64,000 nt of DNA from Nocardioides sp. SLBN-35. GTDB taxonomy: Bacteria; Actinomycetota; Actinomycetes; Propionibacteriales; Nocardioidaceae. The DNA lies in assembly GCF_006715725.1 (NCBI RefSeq), contig NZ_VFNU01000001.1, positions 3,720,001-3,784,000 of the forward strand, written 5' to 3'. The translations under genes were made by a program, and so were the position numbers. How positions within the stretch are numbered: position 1 is the first letter of the stretch; each line of letters begins with the position of its first letter. The notes below the pieces were generated by a model. It was given only the letters and a program-made list of their open reading frames with translations. It did no database searches and had not been told where the DNA came from. Below are positions 18,266 through 27,200 of the stretch, in pieces.

Positions 18266-19105
18266 ATGAGGAACCCGACGCCCCGGCCGCGCCGCGCGAG
18301 CGCCGTCGCCGCGGCCCTGCTCGCCGTGACCGGCCTCGCCGCCTGCAGCAGCGGCGGTGACGACGGCGGCACGGCACCGAAGCAGGAGCCGACGACCCAG
18401 ACGACCGCGTCCGCACCCGACCCGGGTCCCGCCACCGGCGCCTGCTACTCCCTGCCGTACGACGCCGCCGTCGCCCCCACCTCCAAGGTCGAGGCGATCG
18501 ACTGCGGCCAGGCGCACACCAGCGTCACCTTCGCGATCGGCGCCATCGACGCGGTCGTCGACGGCCACCTGCTCGCCGTCGACTCCGAACGGGTCCAGTC
18601 CCAGGTGTCCTCGGCCTGCCCCGCCCAGCTGCTGACCTACGTCGGCGGCACCCTCACGAGCCTGCGGCTGAGCATGATCCGCTCGATCTGGTTCACCCCC
18701 ACCGTCGAGCAGTCCGACGCCGGCGCCACCTGGTACCGCTGCGACGCCGTCGTCCTCGACGGCGCCTCCAAGCTCGCCGACCTCGACAGCGACCTCAAGG
18801 GCGCGCTGGCCAAGGGCGTCCCCGACAAGTACGCCATGTGCGGGACCGCCGCCCCCGACGCCCCCTCCTTCGAGCGGGTCCGCTGCTCGGCCAAGCACTC
18901 CTGGCGCGCGATCGACGTCGTCGCCTTCGAGGAGGCCGACTACCCCGGTGCCAAGAAGGTGCAGGAGGCCGGGCGCACTCGGTGCGAGGATGCCGCCGCC
19001 GACGTCGCCAAGGACCCGCTGACGTTCAAGTGGGGCTACGAGTGGCCGACCAAGGAGCAGTGGGCGATGGGGCAGAAGTTCGGGCGTTGCTGGACTGCTG
19101 AGTAG
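18266..19105 (+). CDS. Septum-formation-family lipoprotein (second of two)
   Basis: A 279-residue paralogue of the preceding gene. It has a signal with lipobox LAAC, a Gly/Thr/Pro-rich linker (about 30-55), GACYSLPYDAAV, IDCGQAHTSVTFAIG, ATWYRCDAVVLDG, VRCSAKHSWRAIDVVAFEE and a final FGRCWTAE that matches the first gene's C-terminal Cys-Trp motif. The two arose by tandem duplication but have diverged well. Both are probably cotranscribed. A large inverted-repeat element follows 24 bp after the stop. Confidence 0.78.
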   Translation: MRNPTPRPRRASAVAAALLAVTGLAACSSGGDDGGTAPKQEPTTQTTASAPDPGPATGACYSLPYDAAVAPTSKVEAIDCGQAHTSVTFAIGAIDAVVDGHLLAVDSERVQSQVSSACPAQLLTYVGGTLTSLRLSMIRSIWFTPTVEQSDAGATWYRCDAVVLDGASKLADLDSDLKGALAKGVPDKYAMCGTAAPDAPSFERVRCSAKHSWRAIDVVAFEEADYPGAKKVQEAGRTRCEDAAADVAKDPLTFKWGYEWPTKEQWAMGQKFGRCWTAE

Positions 19106-19129
19106 CCACAGTCTTCGCGCTGGGTCAGT

Positions 19130-19482
19130 GCGTCTCGCGACCGACTCACGGTGTTTGTTTGGCGCTCGCTTCGCTCGCGCATGTCGGGCGCCCTTTTGCG
19201 CGTGATCTTCCCTCGCTGCGCTCGCTTCCTCGCTGGCGCTCGGTCGCTCGCTCCGCTCAGTCCAGATCACGCGGGGCGCCCGACGGGATTCAGCTGAATG
19301 AGACTCGCATGCGCACAGCGTTCAGCCGAGCCCGTCGCGCCGCCCGCCGTTTCTGCACGGAGGAGCCCGCGACCGAGGAACGAGGGAGCGGGCGGGGGAG
19401 GAAGAAACGGCGTTGGCAGGCGGCGCGACATGCGCGAGCGAAGCGAGCGCCAAACAAACACCGTGAGTCGTCCGTGAGACGC
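19130..19482. repeat. 353-bp branched inverted-repeat element (45-bp perfect outer arms, three inner hairpins)
   Basis: This fills the 414-bp gene-free gap 19106-19519 between two convergent genes. Outer arms 19142-19186 and 19426-19470 are perfect 45-base inverted copies, with a weaker extension (GCGTCTC / GAGACGC) to 19130 and 19482. Inside are hairpin A (19183-19193 with 19274-19284, and 19200-19208 with 19264-19272), hairpin B (19334-19354 with 19403-19412 and 19419-19429, a 6-base bulge) and small hairpin C (CTGAA 19294-19298 with TTCAG 19321-19325). GTCG or CGAC marks each end of hairpins A and B. No transposase or convincing ORF is inside. It may be a non-autonomous mobile element or a structured RNA. 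Confidence 0.8.
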
Positions 19483-19519
19483 ATCAACCCCGAGCCGACC
19501 CGACCGGCACACCGACCCG

Positions 19520-20566
19520 CTAGAACCCCAGCTTCCGCAGCTGCCGGGGATCCCGCTGCCAGTCCTTGGCGATCTTGACGTGCAGGTCGAGGTAGACCGG
19601 CGTGCCGAGCAGCGCCTCGATCTGCTGGCGGGCGGCGGTGCCGACCTGGCGCAGGCGGGCACCCTTCTTGCCGATCACGATGCCCTTCTGGGAGTCGCGC
19701 TCGACGTACAGGTTGGCGTGGATGTCGAGGAGCGGCTTGTCGTCGGGGCGGCCCTCGCGCAGGCCCATCTCCTCGACGACGACGGCGATGGAGTGCGGGA
19801 GCTCGTCGCGGACGCCGTCGAGGGCGGCCTCGCGGATCAGCTCGGCAGCGAGGATCTCCTCGGGGGCGTCGGTGAGGTCGCCGTCGGGGTACAGCGGCGG
19901 GCCCTCGGGCATCAGCGCGACCAGCAGGTCGCCGAGGAGGCCGATCTGGTCGCCGCCGACCGACGACACGGGGACGATCTCGGCCCACTCGGTGCCCGTC
20001 TCGCGGCCGAGCTCGGCAATGTCGAGGAGGTGCTCGCCGATGCGGTCGGCGGTGACGAGGTCGGTCTTGGTGGCGACGGCGATCTTCGTCGTACGACGGA
20101 CCTTGGCCAGCTCGTTGACGAGGAACTTGTCGCCGGGGCCGATCTTCTCGTCCGACGGGAAGCAGACGGCGACCACGTCGACCTCGGCCCAGGTGGTCTT
20201 GACGAGGTCGTTGAGGCGCTCGCCGAGCAGGGTGCGGGGCCGGTGCAGGCCGGGGGTGTCGACCAGGACCAGCTGGCCGTCGGGGCGGTGCACGATGCCG
20301 CGTACGACGGTCCGCGTGGTCTGCGGCTTGTCGGAGGTGATCACGATCTTCTGCCCGACCAGGGCGTTGGTCAGCGTCGACTTGCCGACGTTGGGGCGCC
20401 CGACGAAGCAGGCGAAGCCGCTGCGGTAGCCCTCGGGTACCTCGCCCGTGCCGAACACCGGCGCGGCCGGCGGCGGCAGGGCGCCGAAGTCCTCGTCGAA
20501 CTCGTCCTCGTCGTCGAACTCGTCGTCGAACTCGCCCTCGAGCTCTTCTCCGTCGTGCTCGCTCAT
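19520..20566 (-). CDS. era: GTPase Era with acidic N-terminal extension
   Basis: A 348-residue ribosome-assembly GTPase that binds the 3' end of 16S rRNA. G motifs: GRPNVGKST (about 56-64), DTPGLHRP, and TKTD. A C-terminal KH domain has QKGIVIGKKGARLRQVG and LHVKIAKDWQRDP. The first ~45 residues are an acidic tail (EFDDEFDDEDEFDEDFG) ahead of the normal start of Era proteins. ATG 20566 overlaps the stop of the siderophore-interacting protein gene by four bases, so the tail may rely on coupled translation. Confidence 0.95.
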   Translation of the reverse strand: MSEHDGEELEGEFDDEFDDEDEFDEDFGALPPPAAPVFGTGEVPEGYRSGFACFVGRPNVGKSTLTNALVGQKIVITSDKPQTTRTVVRGIVHRPDGQLVLVDTPGLHRPRTLLGERLNDLVKTTWAEVDVVAVCFPSDEKIGPGDKFLVNELAKVRRTTKIAVATKTDLVTADRIGEHLLDIAELGRETGTEWAEIVPVSSVGGDQIGLLGDLLVALMPEGPPLYPDGDLTDAPEEILAAELIREAALDGVRDELPHSIAVVVEEMGLREGRPDDKPLLDIHANLYVERDSQKGIVIGKKGARLRQVGTAARQQIEALLGTPVYLDLHVKIAKDWQRDPRQLRKLGF

Positions 20567-21345
20567 CCCTGTGCCTCCCGTGCGGCGTCGTAGTCGGCCC
20601 AGATCTCCTCGTCGGACTTCCCGGCGGCCTTGCCGGCCCGCCAGATCGGGCCGGGGTCGACGGCACGGGGCTGGCGCTTGGCGACCGAGCGCCAGTAGCC
20701 CATGACGTCGTAGTGGGTGCTGGGCAGCTTGCGCTCCCGCATCAGGTGCTTGCGGATCGCCCGCATCTGCGCGGACTCCCCCGCCATCCAGAAGTAGCCC
20801 TCGCCCTCGGGCCAGGCGATCTCCTCGACCACCTCGGCCAGCCGGCTCTGCTCACCGAGCGGCAGCCAGGTGACCTCGACGCCCGCAGGGAAGTAGTCCT
20901 CGATCCGCGAGTCCGCAGGCACCTCGGCGTGGATCCGCACCGGCAACCTGTCGCGGTGCTCGAGCGCGATCCGAGCCATCGCCGGCAGCGCGGTCAGGTC
21001 GCCGACCAACAGCAGCCACCGCGCGTCGTCGGGCGGCAGGAACGAGCCCTTCGCCTCGGTGAGCACGACCTGCTGGCCGACGACGTCACCCGAGCGGCCC
21101 GAGGCCCACTCGGTGACCAGCCCGACGTCGTGGACGACGACGTCGAGCACCATCTGCCCGGCCTCGAAGGAGCGCACCGTGTAGTAGCGGCTCTGGAACT
21201 GCCCGGGCACCACCAGGCCGACCCACTCGTCGGCGATGCCCGTCGAGCTGAAGCCGGGTACGTCGAGCGTCAGCCGCACGAGGTGAGGGGTGATCTGCTC
21301 ACGGCCGCGGACCGTGGCGTCGTACTGCTGGGCCCGGGTGCTCAC
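20563..21345 (-). CDS. Siderophore-interacting protein (FAD-dependent ferric-siderophore reductase family)
   Basis: A 260-residue SIP-family flavoprotein that releases iron from siderophores by reduction. It has an N-terminal FAD-binding barrel (ITPHLVRLTLDVPGF, QSRYYTVRSFE), an NAD(P)H domain (WLLLVGDLTALPAMARI) and the family ending with YFWMAGESAQMRAIRKHL and YWRSV. GTG 21345 is the first start after the intergenic region. Its stop overlaps era as ATGA. No iron box is visible in the short upstream stretch, so it may be expressed with era. Confidence 0.88.
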   Translation of the reverse strand: MSTRAQQYDATVRGREQITPHLVRLTLDVPGFSSTGIADEWVGLVVPGQFQSRYYTVRSFEAGQMVLDVVVHDVGLVTEWASGRSGDVVGQQVVLTEAKGSFLPPDDARWLLLVGDLTALPAMARIALEHRDRLPVRIHAEVPADSRIEDYFPAGVEVTWLPLGEQSRLAEVVEEIAWPEGEGYFWMAGESAQMRAIRKHLMRERKLPSTHYDVMGYWRSVAKRQPRAVDPGPIWRAGKAAGKSDEEIWADYDAAREAQG

Positions 21346-21381
21346 CCACCAAGGCTAGTGGTCGGCGCGCGCGACACCCAC

Positions 21382-21816
21382 TCAGCGGTTGTTGATCGTG
21401 GCCCGGTAGCGCCGGTGCGTGGCGTCGGTGGGCACCAGGAACAGCGAGGTCCGGCGGAACTTGCGGCGCCTGAGAGAGTATGTCCCCTGCCCGGGGCCGG
21501 GTCGCTTCGTGGTGAAGGTCAGCTCGAAGCTGCGGTTGGAGCCCTTGGTGACCAGCGGGATGTTGGAGATGTCGACCAGCTTCATCCTGAGCCGGACACC
21601 CGGCCCGGTCACGGTGAACCGCGCCTTGCGGTGCTTCGTGAACCGCTTGCGTCGGTACAGCTTCGCGTCCCGGGTGATCGCGCGCTCGGCGACCTCGGAC
21701 GGTCCGACCACGAGGTCCGGTACGGCGACCGCGGGCGGCGGCGTGAGGCCGACCGCGGCCACGGCGACACCGGTGGCGGTCGCCCCGAGGACGGTACGGC
21801 GGGTCAGCTCGGTCAT
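21382..21816 (-). CDS. Tat-exported DUF6916-like small protein
   Basis: A 144-residue protein with a twin-arginine signal (MTELTRRTVLGATATGVAVA) and an AxA-like cleavage site near AVAVP. The mature domain is beta-rich: RFTVTGPGVRLRM, a strand SFELTFTTKRPG, then QGTYSL and SLFLVPTD ending RYRATINNR. These last motifs match the untagged neighbour at 21840, so both are taken as DUF6916-like. A strong AGGAGAG lies five bases before the ATG. Its start overlaps the long GNAT frame by four bases, making it the last gene of the operon that begins with the giant gene. Confidence 0.7.
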   Translation of the reverse strand: MTELTRRTVLGATATGVAVAAVGLTPPPAVAVPDLVVGPSEVAERAITRDAKLYRRKRFTKHRKARFTVTGPGVRLRMKLVDISNIPLVTKGSNRSFELTFTTKRPGPGQGTYSLRRRKFRRTSLFLVPTDATHRRYRATINNR

Positions 21817-22631
21817 CGAGGCTCTCCTAGGCTGGCTGCATGACTGCGTGGTTGGACTTCGACGACTTCTCCGGCCTCGTGGGCGAGCCGTTCACGACGA
21901 CCGTCGCGGATGACGCCGAGGTCACCCTCACGCTCGCGGAGGCCACGCTCGGCGCGGAGCTCGGCGGGCCCGGCCCGGACGGCACCCCGCGGCGGCAGTT
22001 CTCCCTGGTGTTCTCCGGCCCAGCGCAGCCCGCGCTCGGCCAGGGCACCCGCGACCTCAGCCACGCCGGCCTCGGCGTGATCGCGCTCTTCCTGGTCCCC
22101 GTCGGCGGCGACGCCGGGGGCACCCGCTACCAGGCCGCGTTCGCCTGAGCGCCACTCGAGGAGACGCCGGATCCCTCGGTCCTCGACCTGCCGGAAGCCC
22201 AGGCGCTCGTAGAGGGCACTCGCCCGGTGCCCGGTCTCGACGTGCAGGCTGACGGTGCGGCCGTCGGCGGCGGCGCGGTCCGTCACGGCACGCAGTAGCG
22301 CGCTGCCGATCCGTTGCCCCTGGAACGCCGGCAGCAGGGCGATGTCGACGATGCGGATGTCCTCGGACCGCTCGGAGACGTAGAGCCGACCGGCGGGCTG
22401 TCCGTCGACCTCCACGACGTCGAAGGACCCCTGTGGGTGGGCGGTCCGGTACTGCCGGTCCTGGAGGTCGAACTGCATCCGCTCGAAGGCCTCGCGCTGC
22501 CCCGGCTGCCAGCTCGCCCGGTCCAGCTCGTCGGCCCGGCCGGCGGCGTACACCTCGACCAGGAGCGGGGTGTCCGCTGCTGTCGCCGGCCGCAGCCGGA
22601 CGGCCCGGCCGTGCACGGTCAGGGTGGTCAT
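21813..22631 (-). CDS. GNAT family N-acetyltransferase with long antisense-overlapping tail
   Basis: Residues 1-165 are a clear GNAT acetyltransferase: MTTLTVHGRAVRLRPATAAD, DIALLPAFQGQRIGSALLRA with the acetyl-CoA loop QGQRIG, and ALYERLGFRQVEDRG. No stop codon follows. The frame stays open for about 107 more low-complexity residues across the whole opposite-strand gene at 21840-22148 and ends in ATGA, overlapping the Tat protein start. The real protein may therefore be 272 residues, or the tail may be a high-GC artefact. It lies 7 bp after the last tail-collar gene, so it may modify products of this operon. Confidence 0.75.
   Translation of the reverse strand: MTTLTVHGRAVRLRPATAADTPLLVEVYAAGRADELDRASWQPGQREAFERMQFDLQDRQYRTAHPQGSFDVVEVDGQPAGRLYVSERSEDIRIVDIALLPAFQGQRIGSALLRAVTDRAAADGRTVSLHVETGHRASALYERLGFRQVEDRGIRRLLEWRSGERGLVAGAPGVAADGDQEERDHAEAGVAEVAGALAERGLRWAGEHQGELPPRGAVRAGPAELRAERGLREREGDLGVIRDGRRERLAHEAGEVVEVQPRSHAASLGEPR
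21840..22148 (+). CDS. DUF6916-like small cytoplasmic protein
   Basis: A 102-residue protein without a signal sequence: FDDFSGLVGEPFTTTV, FSLVFSGPAQPALGQGTRDL and LFLVPVGGD ending RYQAAFA. The ordered strands and the GQGT ... LFLVP ... RYxA pattern are shared with the Tat protein on the other side, though the two are divergent. Only 23 bp separate their starts. The gene lies wholly antisense to the tail of the GNAT frame. DUF6916-like proteins are, from memory, found near tail-collar genes; their function is unknown. Confidence 0.75.
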   Translation: MTAWLDFDDFSGLVGEPFTTTVADDAEVTLTLAEATLGAELGGPGPDGTPRRQFSLVFSGPAQPALGQGTRDLSHAGLGVIALFLVPVGGDAGGTRYQAAFA

Positions 22632-22638
22632 CGCAGCC

Positions 22639-23166
22639 TCATCCGCGCGGCGGGAACACGCCCTGCAGCGCGATGCAGAAGTTGAAGGTCAGGTAGGGCT
22701 GCATGTTGTTGTGGGGCAGCGACCCACCGGCGACGGACAGCGCCGAGAGGGCCAGCGAGTCGGCCGCGGTCGGCGCGGACTGGTAGAGCGTGCCGCCCGA
22801 GGACAGGGCGAACGAGGCGTTCGGGTTCGGCGTGCTGGTGTCCGCGAGGTCGGCCGTGTCGGCGCGCAGGGTGTGGGTGTGCACGGGGATCTCGGACTGG
22901 ATCAGGGTGACCGTCTCCGACCCGGAGGCCTCGCCGAGGAACCGCTCGGAGAGCCCCTGTCCCTGCCCCTGGCCCAGCGGCGCCGCGCCCTGCAGGTTCG
23001 GCAGCGCGAACGTCGACTTCCCGTCGCCACCGTAGAACGTGCCGAGCAGCGAGAACAGCGCGGTGTTCTGGGAGATCGGGAGCAGCTGACCGTCGCAGAA
23101 CGCCCAGCCCTTGGGGGCGAGGTTGAAGGGGAAGATGCGGATCTCCGCAACGAAGGGGTCGGCCAT
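22639..23166 (-). CDS. Phage tail collar domain (Mdp-type) protein 1
   Basis: A 175-residue protein with an N-terminal tail-collar domain: EIRIFPFNLAPKGWAFCDGQ, LLPISQNTALFSLLG, TFYGGDGKSTFALPNLQG. A central IPVHTHTLRA and a C-terminal HNNMQPYLTFNFCIALQG complete the microcystin-dependent-protein (Mdp) pattern. The middle (about 105-145) is variable and Ala/Ser-rich, as in its two neighbours. It has no signal peptide. It lies 9 bp after copy 2 and 7 bp before the GNAT gene. Such proteins form small fibre-like trimers in phages; here no other phage genes are present. Confidence 0.88.
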   Translation of the reverse strand: MADPFVAEIRIFPFNLAPKGWAFCDGQLLPISQNTALFSLLGTFYGGDGKSTFALPNLQGAAPLGQGQGQGLSERFLGEASGSETVTLIQSEIPVHTHTLRADTADLADTSTPNPNASFALSSGGTLYQSAPTAADSLALSALSVAGGSLPHNNMQPYLTFNFCIALQGVFPPRG

Positions 23167-23175
23167 GATCCGTCC

Positions 23176-23700
23176 TCAGGTCGGGTTCGGGAAGATGCCG
23201 AACAGGGAGATGATGAAGCTCACGCACAGGAACGGCTGCATGTTCTCGTGCGGCTGGGAGCCGCCCACCGGGTCGATCGCGCCCGCTGCGAAGCTGCCGT
23301 TGGGCACGTCGTTGATGAACGGGACGACGTTGAGCGACATCGCGGGCAGGTTGCCGGCCGGGGACACCTGGTTGCCCGGCTGGCCGCCCACGGCCGTCAG
23401 CGCGTGCGTGTGGTTCGGGATCTGCTGCGTGCTCAGGGTGACCGTCTCGACGCCGCCGGTCTCGCCGATCTGGTAGGTGGTCCCGGTCGCGGTGCTGGTG
23501 CCCATGTGGATCGGGATGCGGCTCTGCAGGTTGGGCAGCGCGAAGGTCTCCTGGCCGTCGCCACCGTAGGTGGTGCCGATCAGCTGGAAGAGGACGTCGT
23601 TCTCGCTGATGGGGAGTACTGCTCCGTTGCAGAACGCCCAACCGGCGGGGGCGAAGCTGCCCGCGAACATCCGGATCTCACCGACATAGGGTTGTGCCAC
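23176..23700 (-). CDS. Phage tail collar domain (Mdp-type) protein 2
   Basis: A 174-residue paralogue: VAQPYVGEIRMFAGSFAPAG, WAFCNGAVLPISENDVLFQL, GGDGQETFALPNLQSRIPIH, NHTHALTAVGG and HENMQPFLCVSFIISLFG. The GTG start at 23700 gives the family's standard length; the open frame upstream is not homologous. It is spaced 8 bp after copy 3 and 9 bp before copy 1, so the three are surely cotranscribed. The central insert (FINDVPNGSFAAGA) differs from the others, which suggests different tips on a common base. Confidence 0.88.
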   Translation of the reverse strand: MAQPYVGEIRMFAGSFAPAGWAFCNGAVLPISENDVLFQLIGTTYGGDGQETFALPNLQSRIPIHMGTSTATGTTYQIGETGGVETVTLSTQQIPNHTHALTAVGGQPGNQVSPAGNLPAMSLNVVPFINDVPNGSFAAGAIDPVGGSQPHENMQPFLCVSFIISLFGIFPNPT

Positions 23701-23708
23701 CGGTTCTC

Positions 23709-24209
23709 CTAGGTCTGGCTCGGGAAGATGCCCTGGAGCGCGATGCAGAAGCTCAGGGTCAGGAACGGTTGACGGTTCTCGTGCGGCTGGCTCCCGCCGA
23801 CGGACGTCACGGATGCCGGGTTCAGGGAGGTCGACGCCGGACCCGATCGGTAGGCGTTGTTGGCGCCGCCGAGGTACGCGCCGGCCGGGCTGGCCGTGCC
23901 TCCGGTCGCGGTGGCCGAGACCCGGACCGCGTGGGTGTGGGCCGGGAGCTCGCCGACGGTCACCGTGTGGGCCTCCTGGCCGCCGGTCTGGCCGAGGGTG
24001 AACCCGCCGCCCATGTGGATCGGCACGCGGCCACGCAGGTCGGGCAGGGCGAAGGTGGTCTGCCCGTTGCCGCCGTACGTCGTGCCGAGCAGTGAGAAGA
24101 GGGCCTGGTTCTGGTTGATCGGCAGGAACTGGCCGTTGCACAGCGCCCAGCCCTGGGGCGGGAAGTTGAACGACATCAGCCGGATCTCGGAGAGGAAGGG
24201 CTCAGCCAC
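23709..24209 (-). CDS. Phage tail collar domain (Mdp-type) protein 3
   Basis: A 166-residue paralogue, first of the three in transcription: EPFLSEIRLMSFNFPPQGWA, LCNGQFLPINQNQALFSLL, NGQTTFALPDLRGRVPIH, AHTHAVRVSA and HENRQPFLTLSFCIALQG. GTG 24209 follows an AGGAG-type site. It starts 48 bp after the giant gene's stop. The three copies share the frame and both ends but vary in the middle, as expected for fibres that assemble together or bind different targets. Confidence 0.88.
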   Translation of the reverse strand: MAEPFLSEIRLMSFNFPPQGWALCNGQFLPINQNQALFSLLGTTYGGNGQTTFALPDLRGRVPIHMGGGFTLGQTGGQEAHTVTVGELPAHTHAVRVSATATGGTASPAGAYLGGANNAYRSGPASTSLNPASVTSVGGSQPHENRQPFLTLSFCIALQGIFPSQT

Positions 24210-24257
24210 GGGGTCTCCTGGCGGTCGTGGGGCGGTGGACGGGGAACGGCTGACGGC

Positions 24258-27200
24258 TCATGGGACCGCCGGGGCGGGGCAGGACGCGACGTTGACGAAG
24301 CCGGCGCCCGTGGGGAACGTGCTGCTCGCCGCGGCGGTCGGCCCTCCGGTCGGGTTGTTGGCCACCAGGAAGGTCTGCACCGCGGTGGTGTCCCCCGCCG
24401 CTCCGGCGTAGCCCGGGAGCTGGACAGTGGTCGCCTGGCGCTGCCGCACTCGGATGTCGTACGTCGACGCCGGGCCGGCCTGGTCGAACCCGCTCGCTGC
24501 GACGTCGTTGGTCCGTACGTCGGCGCAGGCCGTGAAGCTGTCGCCGATCTGCGTGCCGATGTTGTAGTGGATGCCGTTCTTCGGGATCGCCAGCGTGCTG
24601 AGGGTCGTGCCGGGCTCCGCCACCGTGTTGCCCGTGACCGTGGCGTTCACGAAGCCGGGCTCCGGGTCGGCCCCGCCACCGGCGAGGACCTCGACACCGA
24701 AGTTGTTGTACTGGCGGATCGCGTTGCCGGTGACCGACCAGGTCGACACTCCCCCACCCATCTGCTGGAGCTTGAGCGCCGAGCCCTCGGCCGAGCCCGA
24801 GTTGGCCACACCGCTGACACCGATGGTGTTGTTCTTGAACAGGCCCTGCTGGACGGCGATGCCGACCCGCTTGACGATCAGCACACCGGGCCCGACGGCG
24901 TCGCGGAAGGTGTTGTTCTCGACGTCCATCGTCGCGTTGCCGCCGGTGCCGCTCTGGAAGATCGACACGCCACCGCCGCCGGTGGCGATCGCCGGGTGGC
25001 TGTTCGAGAGGGTGTTGCCGGTGACCGTCAGGGACGACGTCCCGGTGCCGTTGAGGTCGACGCCGAGCAGGTCGCCCGCGGCGCTGCTGAACGTGTTGGC
25101 GGTGATCGTGGCGTCCACTGCGCCCGCGCCCGGCTCGGTGATGATCGACAGGGCGTCGTTGGCGGTGAGCGCGCCGTTGGCACCGAACGTGACGTGGTCG
25201 ACGGTCAGGGTGACCGAGCCGCTCGTGTTGTCGACGCGCAGGCCGTCCTCGACCCCGCCGCTGACGTGGGTGTCGGTGACCGAGACCGCGCCCGTGGCGT
25301 TCTGCAGCAGGATCGCCGAGTCGTCGTACGGCGTTGCTCCGGTGGTCCCGTTGGTCCCGTTGACCACGCTGTTGGCGAGGGTCAGGCCGGAGACGCCGGA
25401 CCCGCGGATCGCGTAGTTGCTGTGGTCGTGGATCCACATGCGGGTCAGCGACGGCGCCTTCGTGTTGCTCAGGACGACGCCGGCACCGTCGGGTGTGCTG
25501 CTCGAGCTGTCGGCGCCGGTGCTGCCGCTGACCGTGCCGCCGGTGCACCCGCTGGTGTTCGCCGCGGTGCACGTGCCGCCGGTGCCGGTGACGGTGAGCG
25601 AGCCGGCGCTGCCGGTGTCGGCGAGCAGGATGCCGCCGGCGCCACCGGTGGAGTCGATCCGGGCGAAGGTCAGCCCGGTGGCACCGATGCCGGTGGAGGT
25701 GACCCACAGCGCGCGTCCGGCACCCGAGCTGATCGTGTTCCCGGTGCCGGTCACCGCGATAGTGCCGCTGGTGGCGGCCCGGATGCCGTCGCCGGTGGTG
25801 GTGGTCACGGCGAGGCCGCCGCCGGTGATGGTGAGCGTGTGGCCGGCACTCGACGTCATCGACACCGCGGTACTCGCACCGGTGCTGAGCGTCTTGGCGG
25901 CGCCGCTGAGAACCGTGGTGCCGCCGGTGTTGCTGCTGAGGGCGATGCCGCCGCCGGCGTCCGCGCCGTCGGTGAGCGAGCCGCTGAGGGTGATCGTCCC
26001 GCCGGAACGTCCCGTCACCTCGAGGGTGCCGCCCGTCCCGTCGGTGATCGGGCCGGGGTAGGTGATCGCACCGCTTCCGGCGTTGACGTCGAACGCCATG
26101 ACCTGGGCGCCGGAGACGGATCCGCTGGTGGCGCTGAACGTGCCGCTGCCGAGGCCGTCGAGGTTGACGCCCTTGGTCGTGCTGCCCGTCGAGGTCACCT
26201 CGCCGAAGGAGAGGGTGGAGCCGGCCGCGTTCGTCACGTCGACCGCCGGGCCGCCCTTGGTCCGCACGTCGGCGGCCTGGACGCTCACGGCGCCGGTGCC
26301 CTGCAGCTGCAGCCCGGCGGCCCCGCCCGAGCCGGACGTTGCGGTGTTGTCGATGACCACGTCCTGCAGCGAGAAGGCGCCGGTCGTGCTCACCAGCGAG
26401 ATGCCGGCCCTGGTGCCGGCGGCGCCGGTGTCCACGACGCGCAGGTTCCGCAGCACGCCGCCCGAGTCCCCGGCCGCACCGGCGATGCCGCTGCTGGTGC
26501 CGGACGGGTCGAGGGTCAGGCCCGCGACGGTGTTGCCGGCCGCGAGGGTCACCACGTCGGCCCCGCTCGCCGTGATCAGGGGCCGCTGCCCGGCGACGCC
26601 GGTGCTCAGGGTGACGCCGTCGACGACGAGGTCCTCGACCTCCCCGAGGAGCCGCTGGTTCGTCTTCAGGGTGACCCCGGCGGCGTACCCGGTGCTGGTG
26701 CCGTCGCCGGCGTCGACGTAGATGGTCTGGTCGGTGCCCGAAGCGGTCTGGGCCTGGGCGAGCGTGTCGAAGGGCTCGGTGGAGGTGCCGCTGTCGCCGG
26801 CGCCGTTGTTGGCGACGTACCAGACGCAGCCGCTGAGCGGGATCGTCACCGTGCCGGTGCCGGTGGCAGCGCCGTCGGGGTCGTTGTCGGTGACCTGGTA
26901 GCTGAAGCCGTCGCTGGCGATGCAGCCGGCGGGCGGGGTGTAGACGAAGTCCCCGTCGGCCTGCAGCGTCACCGATCCGCCCTGGGTCGTGCTGACGGTG
27001 GCCGCGACGACCGTGACCGTGCCAGGCGTCTCGGCGTCGTCCGCACCGGACAGCACATCGGCGGTCGTGGTCTTGCGGGGGCCGGCCGCGGAGGGCACGC
27101 CGTCGGTCGGGTCGTCGACGACCAGGACGGTGTTGCCCACGGCGGCCGCAGCGGCGCTCAGGGTGAGTGGGGCGACCGTCGGGGCGTCGTTGACGCAGGT

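Noticed and set aside
19142..19470. The inverted-repeat element as an insertion sequence or retron
   Set aside because: No transposase or reverse transcriptase is inside or next to it; the small open frames there are not protein-like.
22639..24209. Tail-collar genes as a prophage
   Set aside because: No terminase, portal, capsid, baseplate, holin or integrase is in the window, and the flanks are ordinary chromosomal genes.
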